From: Paraburkholderia metrosideri
GTDB taxonomy: Bacteria; Pseudomonadota; Gammaproteobacteria; Burkholderiales; Burkholderiaceae
Reading direction: 5' to 3'
NCBI RefSeq assembly: GCF_904848625.1
Contig: NZ_CAJHCP010000002.1
Location: 372,001-436,000, forward strand
DNA: 64,000 nt
A model generated the notes under the pieces. That model saw only the letters and a list, made by a program, of their open reading frames with translations, was not told the DNA's origin and did not search any database. Both the position numbers and the translations under genes were made by a program. Below, one piece after another: positions 1 through 8,416 of this stretch. Position 1 is the stretch's first letter. Each line of letters begins with the position of its first letter.

Positions 1-21
1 CGACAGGGCAAAACGGACGCC

Positions 22-795
22 ATGAACGAAGCCTTCGATCCAGACGGCATCGAACAAGCGGTCTTCGTGGTCGGCGGACACCACGAGACGCTGGACGAGC
101 CGTGGCACGCGCTTCGCCGCGCGCGGCTGATCTACGTCAGCGACGGCGTGTTGACGGTGCGCACCGACAGCAGCCGCTGGGTCGTGCCGCCGGGGCACGC
201 GGTCTGGATCGTGGCGAACGTGCTGCATAGTTTGTCCGCGACACGTCGGGTCCAGTCGTATTCGCTCTATGCGAGCCCGGACGCCGCGCCGTTGCCCAGT
301 CAAAGCGGCGCGCTCGTGCCCGACGCGCTCGTGCAGGCGCTGCTGGTCGCCGTCGCTGAACTGCCGCTTGACTCACCCTTCGACGAACCCGCCGCCCGAC
401 TCGTGCAGGTGCTGCTAGACCGTTTGCCGGCGCTCCCCGCCGCGCCGCTGGGATTGAACTGGCCGCGCGACCCGCGCATCCAGCGGATCGCCGACTCGCT
501 GAGCGCAACACCGGCGCAGTCAGCGGTACTCGAGGACCTCGCCGTGGCGGCAGGGGTCACGGCCCGCACGGCGGCGCGTCTGTTCGTCAAGGAGACCGGG
601 CAGACCTTCGGCCAGTGGCGCCAGCAACTGCGCCTGCTGGTCGCGCTGGAACATCTCGGCGCCGGCGCGAGCGTCACGCAGGTCGCGGTCGAAGTCGGCT
701 ACAACGACGTGTCGTCGTTTATCGCCGTGTTCCGCGACGCGTTTGGCGACACGCCCGCGCGTTATTTCCGGGCAATTTCCGTCGACGCAGGGTGA
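22..795 (+). CDS. AraC family transcriptional regulator
   Basis: Predicted one-component DNA-binding regulator of 257 residues. The N-terminal half is a cupin-like sensor rich in beta strands, with a VVPPGHAVW stretch near residue 54 as in AraC-type arabinose-binding folds. The last ~100 residues form the double helix-turn-helix of the AraC family, with VAVEVGYNDVSSFIAVFRDAFG near the end as the signature second helix pair. The ligand is unknown. The next gene downstream is convergent, so the target is probably upstream of the window or elsewhere. The ATG is close to the window edge, so an earlier start cannot be fully excluded. Confidence 0.9.
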   Translation: MNEAFDPDGIEQAVFVVGGHHETLDEPWHALRRARLIYVSDGVLTVRTDSSRWVVPPGHAVWIVANVLHSLSATRRVQSYSLYASPDAAPLPSQSGALVPDALVQALLVAVAELPLDSPFDEPAARLVQVLLDRLPALPAAPLGLNWPRDPRIQRIADSLSATPAQSAVLEDLAVAAGVTARTAARLFVKETGQTFGQWRQQLRLLVALEHLGAGASVTQVAVEVGYNDVSSFIAVFRDAFGDTPARYFRAISVDAG

Positions 796-956
796 GCATC
801 GGAGCGCCTGTCAACAGGGCGTGGGCGCTCGCTTCGACTCCGGCCGCTAGCCTGCGCGCTGTCCTGCGTGACCGTCTGCGCAACTTCCTGCGCGACCTCC
901 CGCGCGCCGGAAACCGTCGCCGCGCACGAGCATAAGCTCAACCCGCCATCACGCCG

Positions 957-2543
957 TCAATGCGCGCCCGCCGCATCCGGTCCGCCGCCGCCCTTGGACG
1001 GCCGCGTAATCCAGATCAGTGGAATGATCAGAATGAAGATGATCGCCGACACGAAGAAAATGTCGTTCAGCCCCATCATCGCGGCCTGCGTATTCACGGT
1101 GAAATCGAACAGCGCATGTGCCGACAGCGGATTCAGGTGCAGCAGCGTCTGGGTTGCATCCATCTGCTGATTGAACAGCGGGTTATTGATCGATGCCTGC
1201 TCGGTCAGTCTCGCGTGATGCAGCACCGTGCGGTTATTCCACTCGTTGCCCGCGATCGACGTGCCCACCGCGCCGCAAAACACCCGCGCGAAATTCGACA
1301 GACCCGCCGCCGCCGGAATCTTGTTCGGGGGCTGGCCAGACAGGATGATCGAGGTCAGCGGCACGAAGAACAGCGCCATCGGAATGCCTTGCAGCAGCGT
1401 GGGCAGCACGAGATGCCACGTGTCGATCTCGATCACGTATTTCGAGCGCATGTAGAACACGATGGCGAAGCCGACAAACGCCAGCGTGGCGATCACGCGT
1501 GCGTCGGAGCGCGGCAGCACGCGGCCCATGACCGGCGCAAGCAGCACCGCGAACACGCCGAGCGGTGCGGTGACGAGACCGGCGTCGACGGAACGGTAGT
1601 TCAGATACTCCTGCATCCATTGCGGCAACAGCACGAGGTTGCCGAAGAACACGCCATACGCAACCGAAATCGCAATCGTGCCGCCGAGAAAATTGCGTTG
1701 CTGAAAGAGCCGTAAATCGACGATCGGATTTTCTTCGGTCAACTCCCACACCAGAAAAAACGCAAAACTGATCAGCGCGGTGACGCCGAGAATCACGATC
1801 ACCGGCGACGAGAACCAGTCGAGGTCTTTACCTTTGTCGAGCATGACCTGCAGCGATGCAACCCACGTGATCAGCAGAGCGAGGCCGACCACGTCGATAG
1901 GCAGCTTGCGGATGGGGGACTCGCGAGTGCGATAGATCATCCACGTGACACCCGCGGCGAAGATGCCGACCGGAATGTTGATGTAGAAGATCCACGACCA
2001 GCTATAGCTGTCTGTGATCCAGCCACCCAGCGCCGGGCCCGCAATCGGGCCGACGGTCGCCGTCATCGCCCATAACGCGAGCGCGGTGGACGACTTCTCC
2101 TTGGGATACGAGCCGAGCAGAATAGCTTGCGACAGCGGAATCAGCGGACCGGCCACTGCGCCCTGGAAAATCCGCGCGAGCAGCAGGATGGGCAGCGTCG
2201 GCGCAATCCCGCACAGCCACGATGCCACCACGAACGCGAGGATCGCGCCGACGAACAGTTTCACCTGGCCGATGCGTTGCGTGAGCCAGCCGGTCAGCGG
2301 AATCGATACCGCATTGGCCGCGGCGAACACGGTGATGACCCACGTGCCTTCGTCGACCGACACGCCGAGGTTGCCCGAAATGGTCGGAATCGCGACGTTC
2401 GCGATCGACGTGTCCAGCACGTTCATGAACGTGGCGAGCGCAACCGCGATGGTCGCCAGAACCAGTTTGCCGCCCTCTAACGGCGGCGGTGGCGACGGTG
2501 GCGTCGGCGGCGCGGAAGCGGGCGCGGCGTTGGGCTGGCTCAA
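957..2543 (-). CDS. DHA2 (EmrB/QacA) family MFS drug exporter
   Basis: Inner-membrane proton-driven multidrug exporter of about 528 residues, the usual 14-helix DHA2 size. It contains LDTSIANVAIPTISGNLG in helix 1 (motif D1 of DHA2 pumps) and GWLTQRIG in the first cytoplasmic loop. The frame stays open for another ~99 codons upstream, but that part is Arg/Pro-rich and not membrane-like. I chose the TTG at 2541-2543 because a GGAG lies about 7 nt in front and the protein then begins with a short Pro-rich tail before helix 1. No adaptor (EmrA) gene is adjacent. It is divergent from the esterase at 2858. Confidence 0.88.
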   Translation of the reverse strand: MSQPNAAPASAPPTPPSPPPPLEGGKLVLATIAVALATFMNVLDTSIANVAIPTISGNLGVSVDEGTWVITVFAAANAVSIPLTGWLTQRIGQVKLFVGAILAFVVASWLCGIAPTLPILLLARIFQGAVAGPLIPLSQAILLGSYPKEKSSTALALWAMTATVGPIAGPALGGWITDSYSWSWIFYINIPVGIFAAGVTWMIYRTRESPIRKLPIDVVGLALLITWVASLQVMLDKGKDLDWFSSPVIVILGVTALISFAFFLVWELTEENPIVDLRLFQQRNFLGGTIAISVAYGVFFGNLVLLPQWMQEYLNYRSVDAGLVTAPLGVFAVLLAPVMGRVLPRSDARVIATLAFVGFAIVFYMRSKYVIEIDTWHLVLPTLLQGIPMALFFVPLTSIILSGQPPNKIPAAAGLSNFARVFCGAVGTSIAGNEWNNRTVLHHARLTEQASINNPLFNQQMDATQTLLHLNPLSAHALFDFTVNTQAAMMGLNDIFFVSAIIFILIIPLIWITRPSKGGGGPDAAGAH

Positions 2544-2857
2544 TGGGTTCTCCGGTTCGGCGTGCGGCGAATGTCGTGGACGGACGGCTGGATGCCTGCT
2601 GGCGGAATACGGCCGGCGGCGGGTCCGTCGAATGCTCGCAAAAGCATACCTGCATTCGGCTTTCGGCGTCGTCGGGGATGCAGCCCCGGCGGCACAAACC
2701 AATCTGCCAGCGTATGCTCGCGGCTGGGGCTGTGATCGCCGGATCGGATCAAGCGGCCGCCTTGCCGCGGGACGCGAAACGCGAGAAGCGAAACGCGGGA
2801 CACGCGACGCAAAGCAGGCGCAGAACGAATCATCAAACAACCTGGAAGGAAACAGAT

Positions 2858-3517
2858 ATGACCTGGGAGCAATTTGAACACGGCTGGCGACGCGCGCCGA
2901 CCACCGCGCCGGCGAAAGGTCTGGTCGTGCTGATGCACGGCGTCGGCAGCAATGCGCGCGATCTGATGCCGCTCGCGGACATCTGGAGCGAGAGCCTGCC
3001 CGACGTCGCGTTCACGTCGCTCGACGGCACCGATCCGTTCGACGGCGGCTTCGGCGGACGTCAATGGTTCAGCCTGCGCGACGTCACGCCGGGCAATCGC
3101 GAGGCACGCGTGAGCGCCGCCTATCCGGCGCTGCGCAGCATGCTTGAAGCCGAGTTGGCGCACTGGCAGGTGCCGTTCGGCCGCCTCGCGCTGGTCGGTT
3201 TTTCGCAAGGCTCGATCATGGCGATGCATCACGTCGCGACCAGCGCAGAGGGCGCGGCGGGTGTCGTCGCCTACTCCGGACGGCTCGCGTCGGCGATCAC
3301 CGCGCAGAACGGCACGCCGCTCACGCTGATCCACGGCGAGGACGACGAGGTGATCCCCGTGCAGGAACTCGAAGACGCTGCGGATGCGTTCAACAATGCC
3401 GGCTACACGATCGACGCCTATGCGTTGCCAGGCATCGGCCATACGATCAACGCCGACGGTGTGGCGCTCGGCCATGAAGCGCTGGAACGCGCGTTGGGCG
3501 CTTTGTCGCGCGGTTGA
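2858..3517 (+). CDS. Carboxylesterase/phospholipase-type alpha/beta hydrolase
   Basis: Serine hydrolase of 219 residues of the small carboxylesterase (YpfH/Abhydrolase_2) family, predicted cytoplasmic. The oxyanion loop is LMHGVGSN (from residue 25), the nucleophile elbow GFSQGS puts Ser at residue 116, and the acid and base follow in HGEDDEVIP and GIGHTI. The ATG at 2858 has GGAAGGA 7 nt upstream; the longer open frame to its left is the divergent exporter's leader region. Substrate unknown; related enzymes cleave short acyl esters. Confidence 0.9.
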   Translation: MTWEQFEHGWRRAPTTAPAKGLVVLMHGVGSNARDLMPLADIWSESLPDVAFTSLDGTDPFDGGFGGRQWFSLRDVTPGNREARVSAAYPALRSMLEAELAHWQVPFGRLALVGFSQGSIMAMHHVATSAEGAAGVVAYSGRLASAITAQNGTPLTLIHGEDDEVIPVQELEDAADAFNNAGYTIDAYALPGIGHTINADGVALGHEALERALGALSRG

Positions 3518-3703
3518 CACAGCCCTGATTAAAAACTGGCTATAAAGATTCTGATCTGCTTGCCGTTAACGGGTCATTAGCATGAGAATCACCCCCGCTG
3601 CGCGGATCGCGCCATGCCCTGCTGGGCGTGCTGTGCGATCCCCGTGACCGGGGTGCTTTCAGACTGCCTGACCGGGCGGATAACAACACATCAGAGCCTT
3701 TAT

Positions 3704-4756
3704 ATGGCCAGACCAACGCCGTCTTTCCCGCTTTTCGAGCGGTTATTCCGTCATTCCGTGGCGATGGATCTCGGCACGGCCAACACCCTTATCTATACCG
3801 GCGACGGCGGCATTCTGCTGAATCAGCCCTCCGTTGTCTGTTTCAAGAAAGAAGCTGCAGCCGGACCCAGGCGGGTTGCCGCCGTGGGCGCCGAGGCTCG
3901 CCAGCTATTGGGCCGCGCGCCACGCAACGTCGAAGCGGTGCGGCCGATGCGTCATGGTGTGATCGCCAATTACTCCGCCGCCGAGCACATGATCCGTCAA
4001 TTCATCGACATGGCCCGGCCACGGCCGATGTTCAGCCGGCGCGCGGCGTTCACGTTGTGCGTGCCGGCCGGGGCCACCCAGGTCGAACTGCGCGCGATCA
4101 GGGAGGCGGCGGTCGCGGCGGGCGCATGGAAGGTGAGCCTGATCGGGGAATCGCTGGCGTCGGCGGTCGGCGCAGGGATGCCGGTGTCGGAGGCGACCGG
4201 ATCGATGGTGGTCGATATTGGCGGAGGGACCACCGAAGTCGGCGTGATCGCGCTAGGGGGCACCGCCTATAGCGGCTCGATTCGCGTGGGCGGCGATACG
4301 TTCGACGCGGCCATCGTCAGTCATGTGCGTCATCTGTATGGCGTGCTGCTTGGCGAGCAGACTGCTGAGCACGTGAAAAAGAGCATCGGTTCGGCGTTGC
4401 GCAACGTGCCGCTCGAATCTATGAACGCAACCGGTCGCAGTGTCGACGACGGGCTGCCGCGTACGGTCCAGCTGACCAATCAGGACATCGCCGAGGCGAT
4501 CGACGGGCCGCTGCGTCAGGTGATCGGCGCGGTCAAGCGCGGGCTTGAAATGGCGCCCGCTGAACTGGCGACGGACATCGCGCACAACGGCATCGTGCTG
4601 ACGGGCGGCGGAGCGCTGCTGGGGCACCTTGGCACCCGCCTGACCCAGGAGCTCGGACTCGACGTGCGTGTCGCCGACGAACCGCTCACCTGTGCGGTGC
4701 GAGGCGCAAGCGCGGCCGCCGCAGCCGGTTTGCTCGACGAAGCAGCGTTTCAATAA
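3704..4756 (+). CDS. MreB-like rod-shape-determining actin homologue (stand-alone paralogue)
   Basis: Actin-fold ATPase of 350 residues, the length of MreB. The phosphate-1 motif MDLGTANTLIYT is near residue 21, phosphate-2 is VVDIGGGTTEVGV, and the adenosine motif is IVLTGGGALLGHL near the C-terminus. MreB polymers lie under the inner membrane and steer sidewall peptidoglycan synthesis. The usual mreC/mreD/pbp2/rodA partners are not adjacent, so this is probably a second copy rather than the housekeeping gene (inference). The ATG at 3704 gives an N-terminus matching MreB; an ATG at 3614 in the same frame would add 30 unlikely residues. Confidence 0.9.
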   Translation: MARPTPSFPLFERLFRHSVAMDLGTANTLIYTGDGGILLNQPSVVCFKKEAAAGPRRVAAVGAEARQLLGRAPRNVEAVRPMRHGVIANYSAAEHMIRQFIDMARPRPMFSRRAAFTLCVPAGATQVELRAIREAAVAAGAWKVSLIGESLASAVGAGMPVSEATGSMVVDIGGGTTEVGVIALGGTAYSGSIRVGGDTFDAAIVSHVRHLYGVLLGEQTAEHVKKSIGSALRNVPLESMNATGRSVDDGLPRTVQLTNQDIAEAIDGPLRQVIGAVKRGLEMAPAELATDIAHNGIVLTGGGALLGHLGTRLTQELGLDVRVADEPLTCAVRGASAAAAAGLLDEAAFQ

Positions 4757-4971
4757 GCGGGTGCCGGTGTCGGCTTTTTGTCAGGTTGCAACCGGCGAGG
4801 CGCGCTTCTGTCGCGCCATGAACGGCTGTGTGACAATACGCGGCGCGTTGCGCTGCAAAGCGCGCGAGGAACACCTGACGGAGCACTTGGGCGTTTGTTT
4901 CTTTCAACCCCTATTCGATTCTTGCTTGCGCAACCCGCGTCGGAAGCGGCTGCGCTGCTCGTGAACCCGCC

Positions 4972-5832
4972 GTGAATCAATCTGTTTCCGCGTCGTCCGT
5001 TGCGCCGTCTCCGTCTTTCATCGAATTGCAGAACGGTTTGCGCGTGCCCTACATCGAGGCCGGCCACGGCGAACTGCTGCTGTTCGTGCACGGGTCGCTG
5101 TGCGATTACCGTTACTGGCAACCGCAACTCGACGGACTCTCGAAGCAGTATCGCTGCGTCGCGGTGAGTCTGTCGCACTACTGGCCGGCCACCGCTATTG
5201 CTCCCGGTCATTCGTTTAGCTGGAGCGCGCATACCGGCGAAGTGGCGGAATTCATCGACCGTCTCGGCGCCGGACCCGCGCATGTGGTCGGGCATTCGCG
5301 CGGCGGTTCGGTGGTGTTTCAACTGGCGCTGCGTCATCCCGAGCGGGTGCGGACACTGACGCTCGCCGATCCAGGCGGCCAGTTGCGGATCGCCGGTCAG
5401 CCGGCTTCGCGTTTCCCGGAAAAGGTGAACGCTTTGCGCGCAAAAGCAGCGCAACTGATCGAAACGGGCGATGTGGAAAGCGGCGTTCAGCTATTCGTCG
5501 ATTCGGTCAGCCGGCCCGGTTCGTGGGCGATGAGCACGCCAGCCTTCCGCACCATGGCGACCGATAACGCGCACACGCTTGCGTTGCAATTGCAGGATCC
5601 ATTACCGGGTTACACGCAGGAGCAGGCGGCTGAGGTGCGCTGTCCGGTGCTGCTGATCGACGGAGAGAAGAGTCCCGACATGTTCCGCCGCACGGCCGCT
5701 ACGCTGCAAACCTGGTTGCCGGATGCGCGCCGCGAGACGGTGCCGGGCGCGTCGCACGGAATGAACCTCGCGCATCCGCGCGCGTTCAATCGCTATGTCG
5801 ACGGGTTTATTCAAGCGGTGAGCGCGGAATAA
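4972..5832 (+). CDS. Alpha/beta fold hydrolase
   Basis: Serine hydrolase of 286 residues in the Abhydrolase_1/6 family. The sequence shows FVHGSLCD (oxyanion loop, residues 38-45), the nucleophile elbow GHSRGG with Ser at residue 109, an acid near LLIDGEKSP and a base in GASHGMN. The start is a GTG with no convincing ribosome site, so the N-terminus is uncertain. Neighbours give no clue to the substrate. Relatives include esterases, lactonases and haloperoxidase-like enzymes. Confidence 0.85.
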   Translation: MNQSVSASSVAPSPSFIELQNGLRVPYIEAGHGELLLFVHGSLCDYRYWQPQLDGLSKQYRCVAVSLSHYWPATAIAPGHSFSWSAHTGEVAEFIDRLGAGPAHVVGHSRGGSVVFQLALRHPERVRTLTLADPGGQLRIAGQPASRFPEKVNALRAKAAQLIETGDVESGVQLFVDSVSRPGSWAMSTPAFRTMATDNAHTLALQLQDPLPGYTQEQAAEVRCPVLLIDGEKSPDMFRRTAATLQTWLPDARRETVPGASHGMNLAHPRAFNRYVDGFIQAVSAE

Positions 5833-5979
5833 GCAATTGAAAATAGAAGAGAAAAATACGCAATGCGATGACGCTGCGTGCTTTCTTTGAATTCACACGA
5901 GTCGAGTTCATTTATTCGCGAGTTCGGGTACTCGAGCGACTCAATCGACTCACGCAATTCAATTCAACCCTGCCAATTC

Positions 5980-6009
5980 AGGCACTCAACCCCGAGTGCC
6001 TGATCTTTT
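5980..6009 (+). terminator. Probable terminator after the hydrolase gene
   Basis: Stem AGGCACTC (5980-5987) pairs with GAGTGCCT (5994-6001) around a 6-nt loop and is followed by GATCTTTTC. The T-tract is short, so termination is likely but not certain. Confidence 0.55.
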
Positions 6010-6028
6010 CAATTGCGAGCCTTGAACC

Positions 6029-6430
6029 TCAAGCCTTGCGATGCGCGTCCTTATCGAGTTCGAGTTCCGCTGCTTCGCCAACGAGGCCGTGATAGTACAG
6101 ATGCACGCCGATCGCGAGCGAGTCGTTGCGAATTTCGTGGAATGCCTTCCACGCTTTCACTGGATCTTTGAACAGCAGATAGTGCGCTTCTTCAGCGATC
6201 AGTTCGGCGACTTCATGCAGGCCGTGGCCGCGCATGACGTTCACGAGCGTGTCGAGACTGCGATGGGTGCGCGCGTCCGTGCGCGGATACAGCATGTGCA
6301 GAACCGCCACGTCCTGCTTCTTGAGCGCTGCCGACAATGCAACCACGATGTCCTGGTGATTCAGCGCGGTGACGATATTGTCTTCCGTGTGGATATGATC
6401 CGGAAACAGCGTTTCGAGAGAGGCATTCAT
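6029..6430 (-). CDS. Conserved hypothetical alpha-helical protein
   Basis: Small soluble, acidic protein of 133 residues that I cannot assign to a named family. It looks largely helical, with no signal peptide or membrane segment. Two ATG codons compete: 6437-6439, and 6428-6430, which has AGGA at 6439-6442 eight nt upstream; I prefer the second. A strong intrinsic terminator for the same strand lies about 30 nt in front of the coding region, so expression may depend on read-through or on a promoter squeezed between terminator and gene. It is divergent from gltA. Confidence 0.75.
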   Translation of the reverse strand: MNASLETLFPDHIHTEDNIVTALNHQDIVVALSAALKKQDVAVLHMLYPRTDARTHRSLDTLVNVMRGHGLHEVAELIAEEAHYLLFKDPVKAWKAFHEIRNDSLAIGVHLYYHGLVGEAAELELDKDAHRKA

Positions 6431-6458
6431 CTGGTCCATCCTGTTCTTTTAGCTGATT

Positions 6459-6485
6459 AAAAAAGCCCGCCGTAGGATGGCGGGC
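6459..6485 (-). terminator. Intrinsic terminator in the leader of the gene at 6029-6430
   Basis: GCCCGCC (6465-6471) and GGCGGGC (6479-6485) form a GC stem; read on the minus strand it is followed by six T. It ends a minus-strand transcript that begins to the right, just before the start codon at 6430. No gene on that strand lies in 6486-6851, so the terminated RNA is either a leader (attenuation) or a small RNA. Confidence 0.75.
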
Positions 6486-6560
6486 CAAAGACAGCGTGTG
6501 AGTTACTAGGGGAAGCAAAACACGCAAGCAGTATCGCAGATGCATAGGGATAAGCGCAGC

Positions 6561-6590
6561 TTGACTACCGCAAAACATTGTTGCTTTAAC
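6561..6590 (+). promoter_or_regulatory. Candidate sigma-70 promoter for gltA
   Basis: TTGACT (6561-6566) and TTTAAC (6585-6590) are separated by 18 nt in an AT-rich stretch upstream of gltA. A start near 6597 would give a leader of about 255 nt. Rest of 6440-6851: apart from this and the terminator I see no gene. Confidence 0.4.
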
Positions 6591-6851
6591 TATTCAAACT
6601 TTCATTTAGCTGGCAGTCGTGTAAAACCTGCTACTTTTTATTGCACACGGTGTAGTCAGGCCTTTGGAACGCAACGAATGTTGCGCCAGCCGAGATGGTT
6701 TGTTGCGGCGTATCGTCGCAATCAATCACCTTCTGGACCTTAGAATGCGAAGCGGAGCCTGAGCATGCCATTGCGCCCATTCGACAATCAGACGAAATGA
6801 CGGCTGCGCATGCCGGCACGTGTGCGATGTGAAAGTAAAAGGAACGCGTAG

Positions 6852-8150
6852 ATGAACTCGAAGACACACGCAACGCTGAGCTTTTCCGACAGCGAACAGA
6901 CAATCGACCTGCCGATTTATCAAGGCTCGCTTGGACCGGATGTGATCGATATCCGCAAGCTGTATGGCCAGACCGGCAAGTTCACGTATGACCCGGGCTT
7001 CATGTCGACGGCGGCATGTAATTCGGAAATCACGTATATCGACGGCGACAAGGGCGAACTGCTGTATCGCGGTTATCCGATCGAGAACCTCGCACAGAAC
7101 GCCGACTTCCTCGAAAGCTGCTACCTGCTGTTGAAGGGCGAACTGCCGAACGCGCAACAGAAAGAAGAGTTCGTCAAGACCGTGACGAATCACACAATGG
7201 TGCACGACCAGATGCACTTCTTCTTCCGCGGCTTCCGTCGCGACGCGCACCCGATGGCGATTCTGGTTGCCGCGGTCGGCGCATTGTCGGCGTTCTATCA
7301 CGACTCGCTCGACATCAATAACGCGGAGCATCGCGAAATCTCCGCGATCCGCATGATCGCGAAGCTGCCGACGCTGGTCGCGATGGCCTACAAGTACACC
7401 GTGGGTCAGCCGTTCGTTTATCCGAAGAACGAGCTGTCGTACAGCGCGAATTTCATGCGCATGATGTTCGCGAACCCGGCCGAAGAGTACCAGGTCAACG
7501 ACGTGCTGGTGCGCGCACTCGACCGTATCCTGATCCTGCATGCAGACCACGAACAGAATGCTTCGACGTCGACGGTGCGTCTGGCCGGTTCGTCGGGTGC
7601 GAATCCGTTCGCGTGTATCGCCGCAGGTATCGCATGTTTGTGGGGCCCGGCGCACGGCGGCGCGAACGAAGCCGCGCTGAACATGCTGGAAGAGATCGGC
7701 TCGGTCGACAACATTCCCGAGTTCATCGCGAAGGTGAAGGACAAGAACTCCGGCGTGAAGCTGATGGGTTTCGGTCACCGCGTATACAAGAACTACGATC
7801 CGCGCGCGAAACTGATGCGCGAAACCTGCCACGAAGTGCTCGAAGAACTGGGTCTGCATGACGACCCGCTGTTCAAGCTCGCGATGGCATTGGAAAAGAT
7901 CGCGTTGGAAGACGAGTACTTCGTGTCGCGCAAGCTGTACCCGAACGTCGACTTCTACTCGGGCATCGTGCAACGCGCACTGGGCATCCCGACCGCGATG
8001 TTCACCTGCATCTTCGCGATGGCGCGCACGGTGGGCTGGATTGCGCAGTGGAACGAAATGATCGCCGATCCGGAACAGAAGATTGGCCGTCCGCGCCAGT
8101 TGTTCGTCGGCGAAACGCAACGCGAAGCGAAGCCGATCGCACAACGATAA
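6852..8150 (+). CDS. gltA: Type II citrate synthase
   Basis: Condenses acetyl-CoA with oxaloacetate to citrate at the entry of the TCA cycle, in the cytoplasm. At 432 residues it matches the hexameric, NADH-sensitive Gram-negative type. Catalytic residues are visible: His268 in [10 protein letters not shown], His309 in [13 protein letters not shown] and Asp367 in YPNVDFYSG. In many proteobacteria gltA sits beside the sdhCDAB operon; here no sdh gene is adjacent. Either the operon has been split or this is an additional copy (undecided). The ATG at 6852 follows AAAAGGAACG. Confidence 0.97.
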   Translation: MNSKTHATLSFSDSEQTIDLPIYQGSLGPDVIDIRKLYGQTGKFTYDPGFMSTAACNSEITYIDGDKGELLYRGYPIENLAQNADFLESCYLLLKGELPNAQQKEEFVKTVTNHTMVHDQMHFFFRGFRRDAHPMAILVAAVGALSAFYHDSLDINNAEHREISAIRMIAKLPTLVAMAYKYTVGQPFVYPKNELSYSANFMRMMFANPAEEYQVNDVLVRALDRILILHADHEQNASTSTVRLAGSSGANPFACIAAGIACLWGPAHGGANEAALNMLEEIGSVDNIPEFIAKVKDKNSGVKLMGFGHRVYKNYDPRAKLMRETCHEVLEELGLHDDPLFKLAMALEKIALEDEYFVSRKLYPNVDFYSGIVQRALGIPTAMFTCIFAMARTVGWIAQWNEMIADPEQKIGRPRQLFVGETQREAKPIAQR

Positions 8151-8200
8151 ACCGGCATTCAACGCTTCAAACGCTCGGGCTGTCACCAGCCTGACACCCA

Positions 8201-8229
8201 CGCGGCGCTCCCCACGAAGGAGCGCCGCG
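8201..8229 (+). terminator. Strong hairpin downstream of gltA
   Basis: CGCGGCGCTCC (8201-8211) pairs perfectly with GGAGCGCCGCG (8219-8229) over a 7-nt loop, 50 nt after the gltA stop. There is no T-tract, so it may work as a Rho-linked or mRNA-stabilising end rather than a classic terminator. Confidence 0.5.
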
Positions 8230-8416
8230 CCGCTTTCGGCGGCATGATTGCCTGCACGTCCTGTGCCACGGAAAAAATCGAAACTCCCCCGTGATAAGTT
8301 CGTCTGACGCAGACAGACCCTCTACAATCGGAAGCGACCGGGTGGCGCGCCACGCGCACCCAGCGGCAACCGGATGTGAAACTGAACGCACAAGCGAATT
8401 CATAGGAGTGACCCTG

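Noticed and set aside
3514..3546. TTGACA and TATAAA upstream of the MreB-like gene
   Set aside because: The two hexamers are 21 nt apart, too far for a standard sigma-70 promoter, and the first overlaps the esterase stop. It might be used, but I cannot support it.
6726..8201. 491-codon open frame antisense to gltA
   Set aside because: It is a codon-position shadow of a GC-rich gene: Arg/His/Val-rich, no ribosome site, no family, and gltA fully explains the region.
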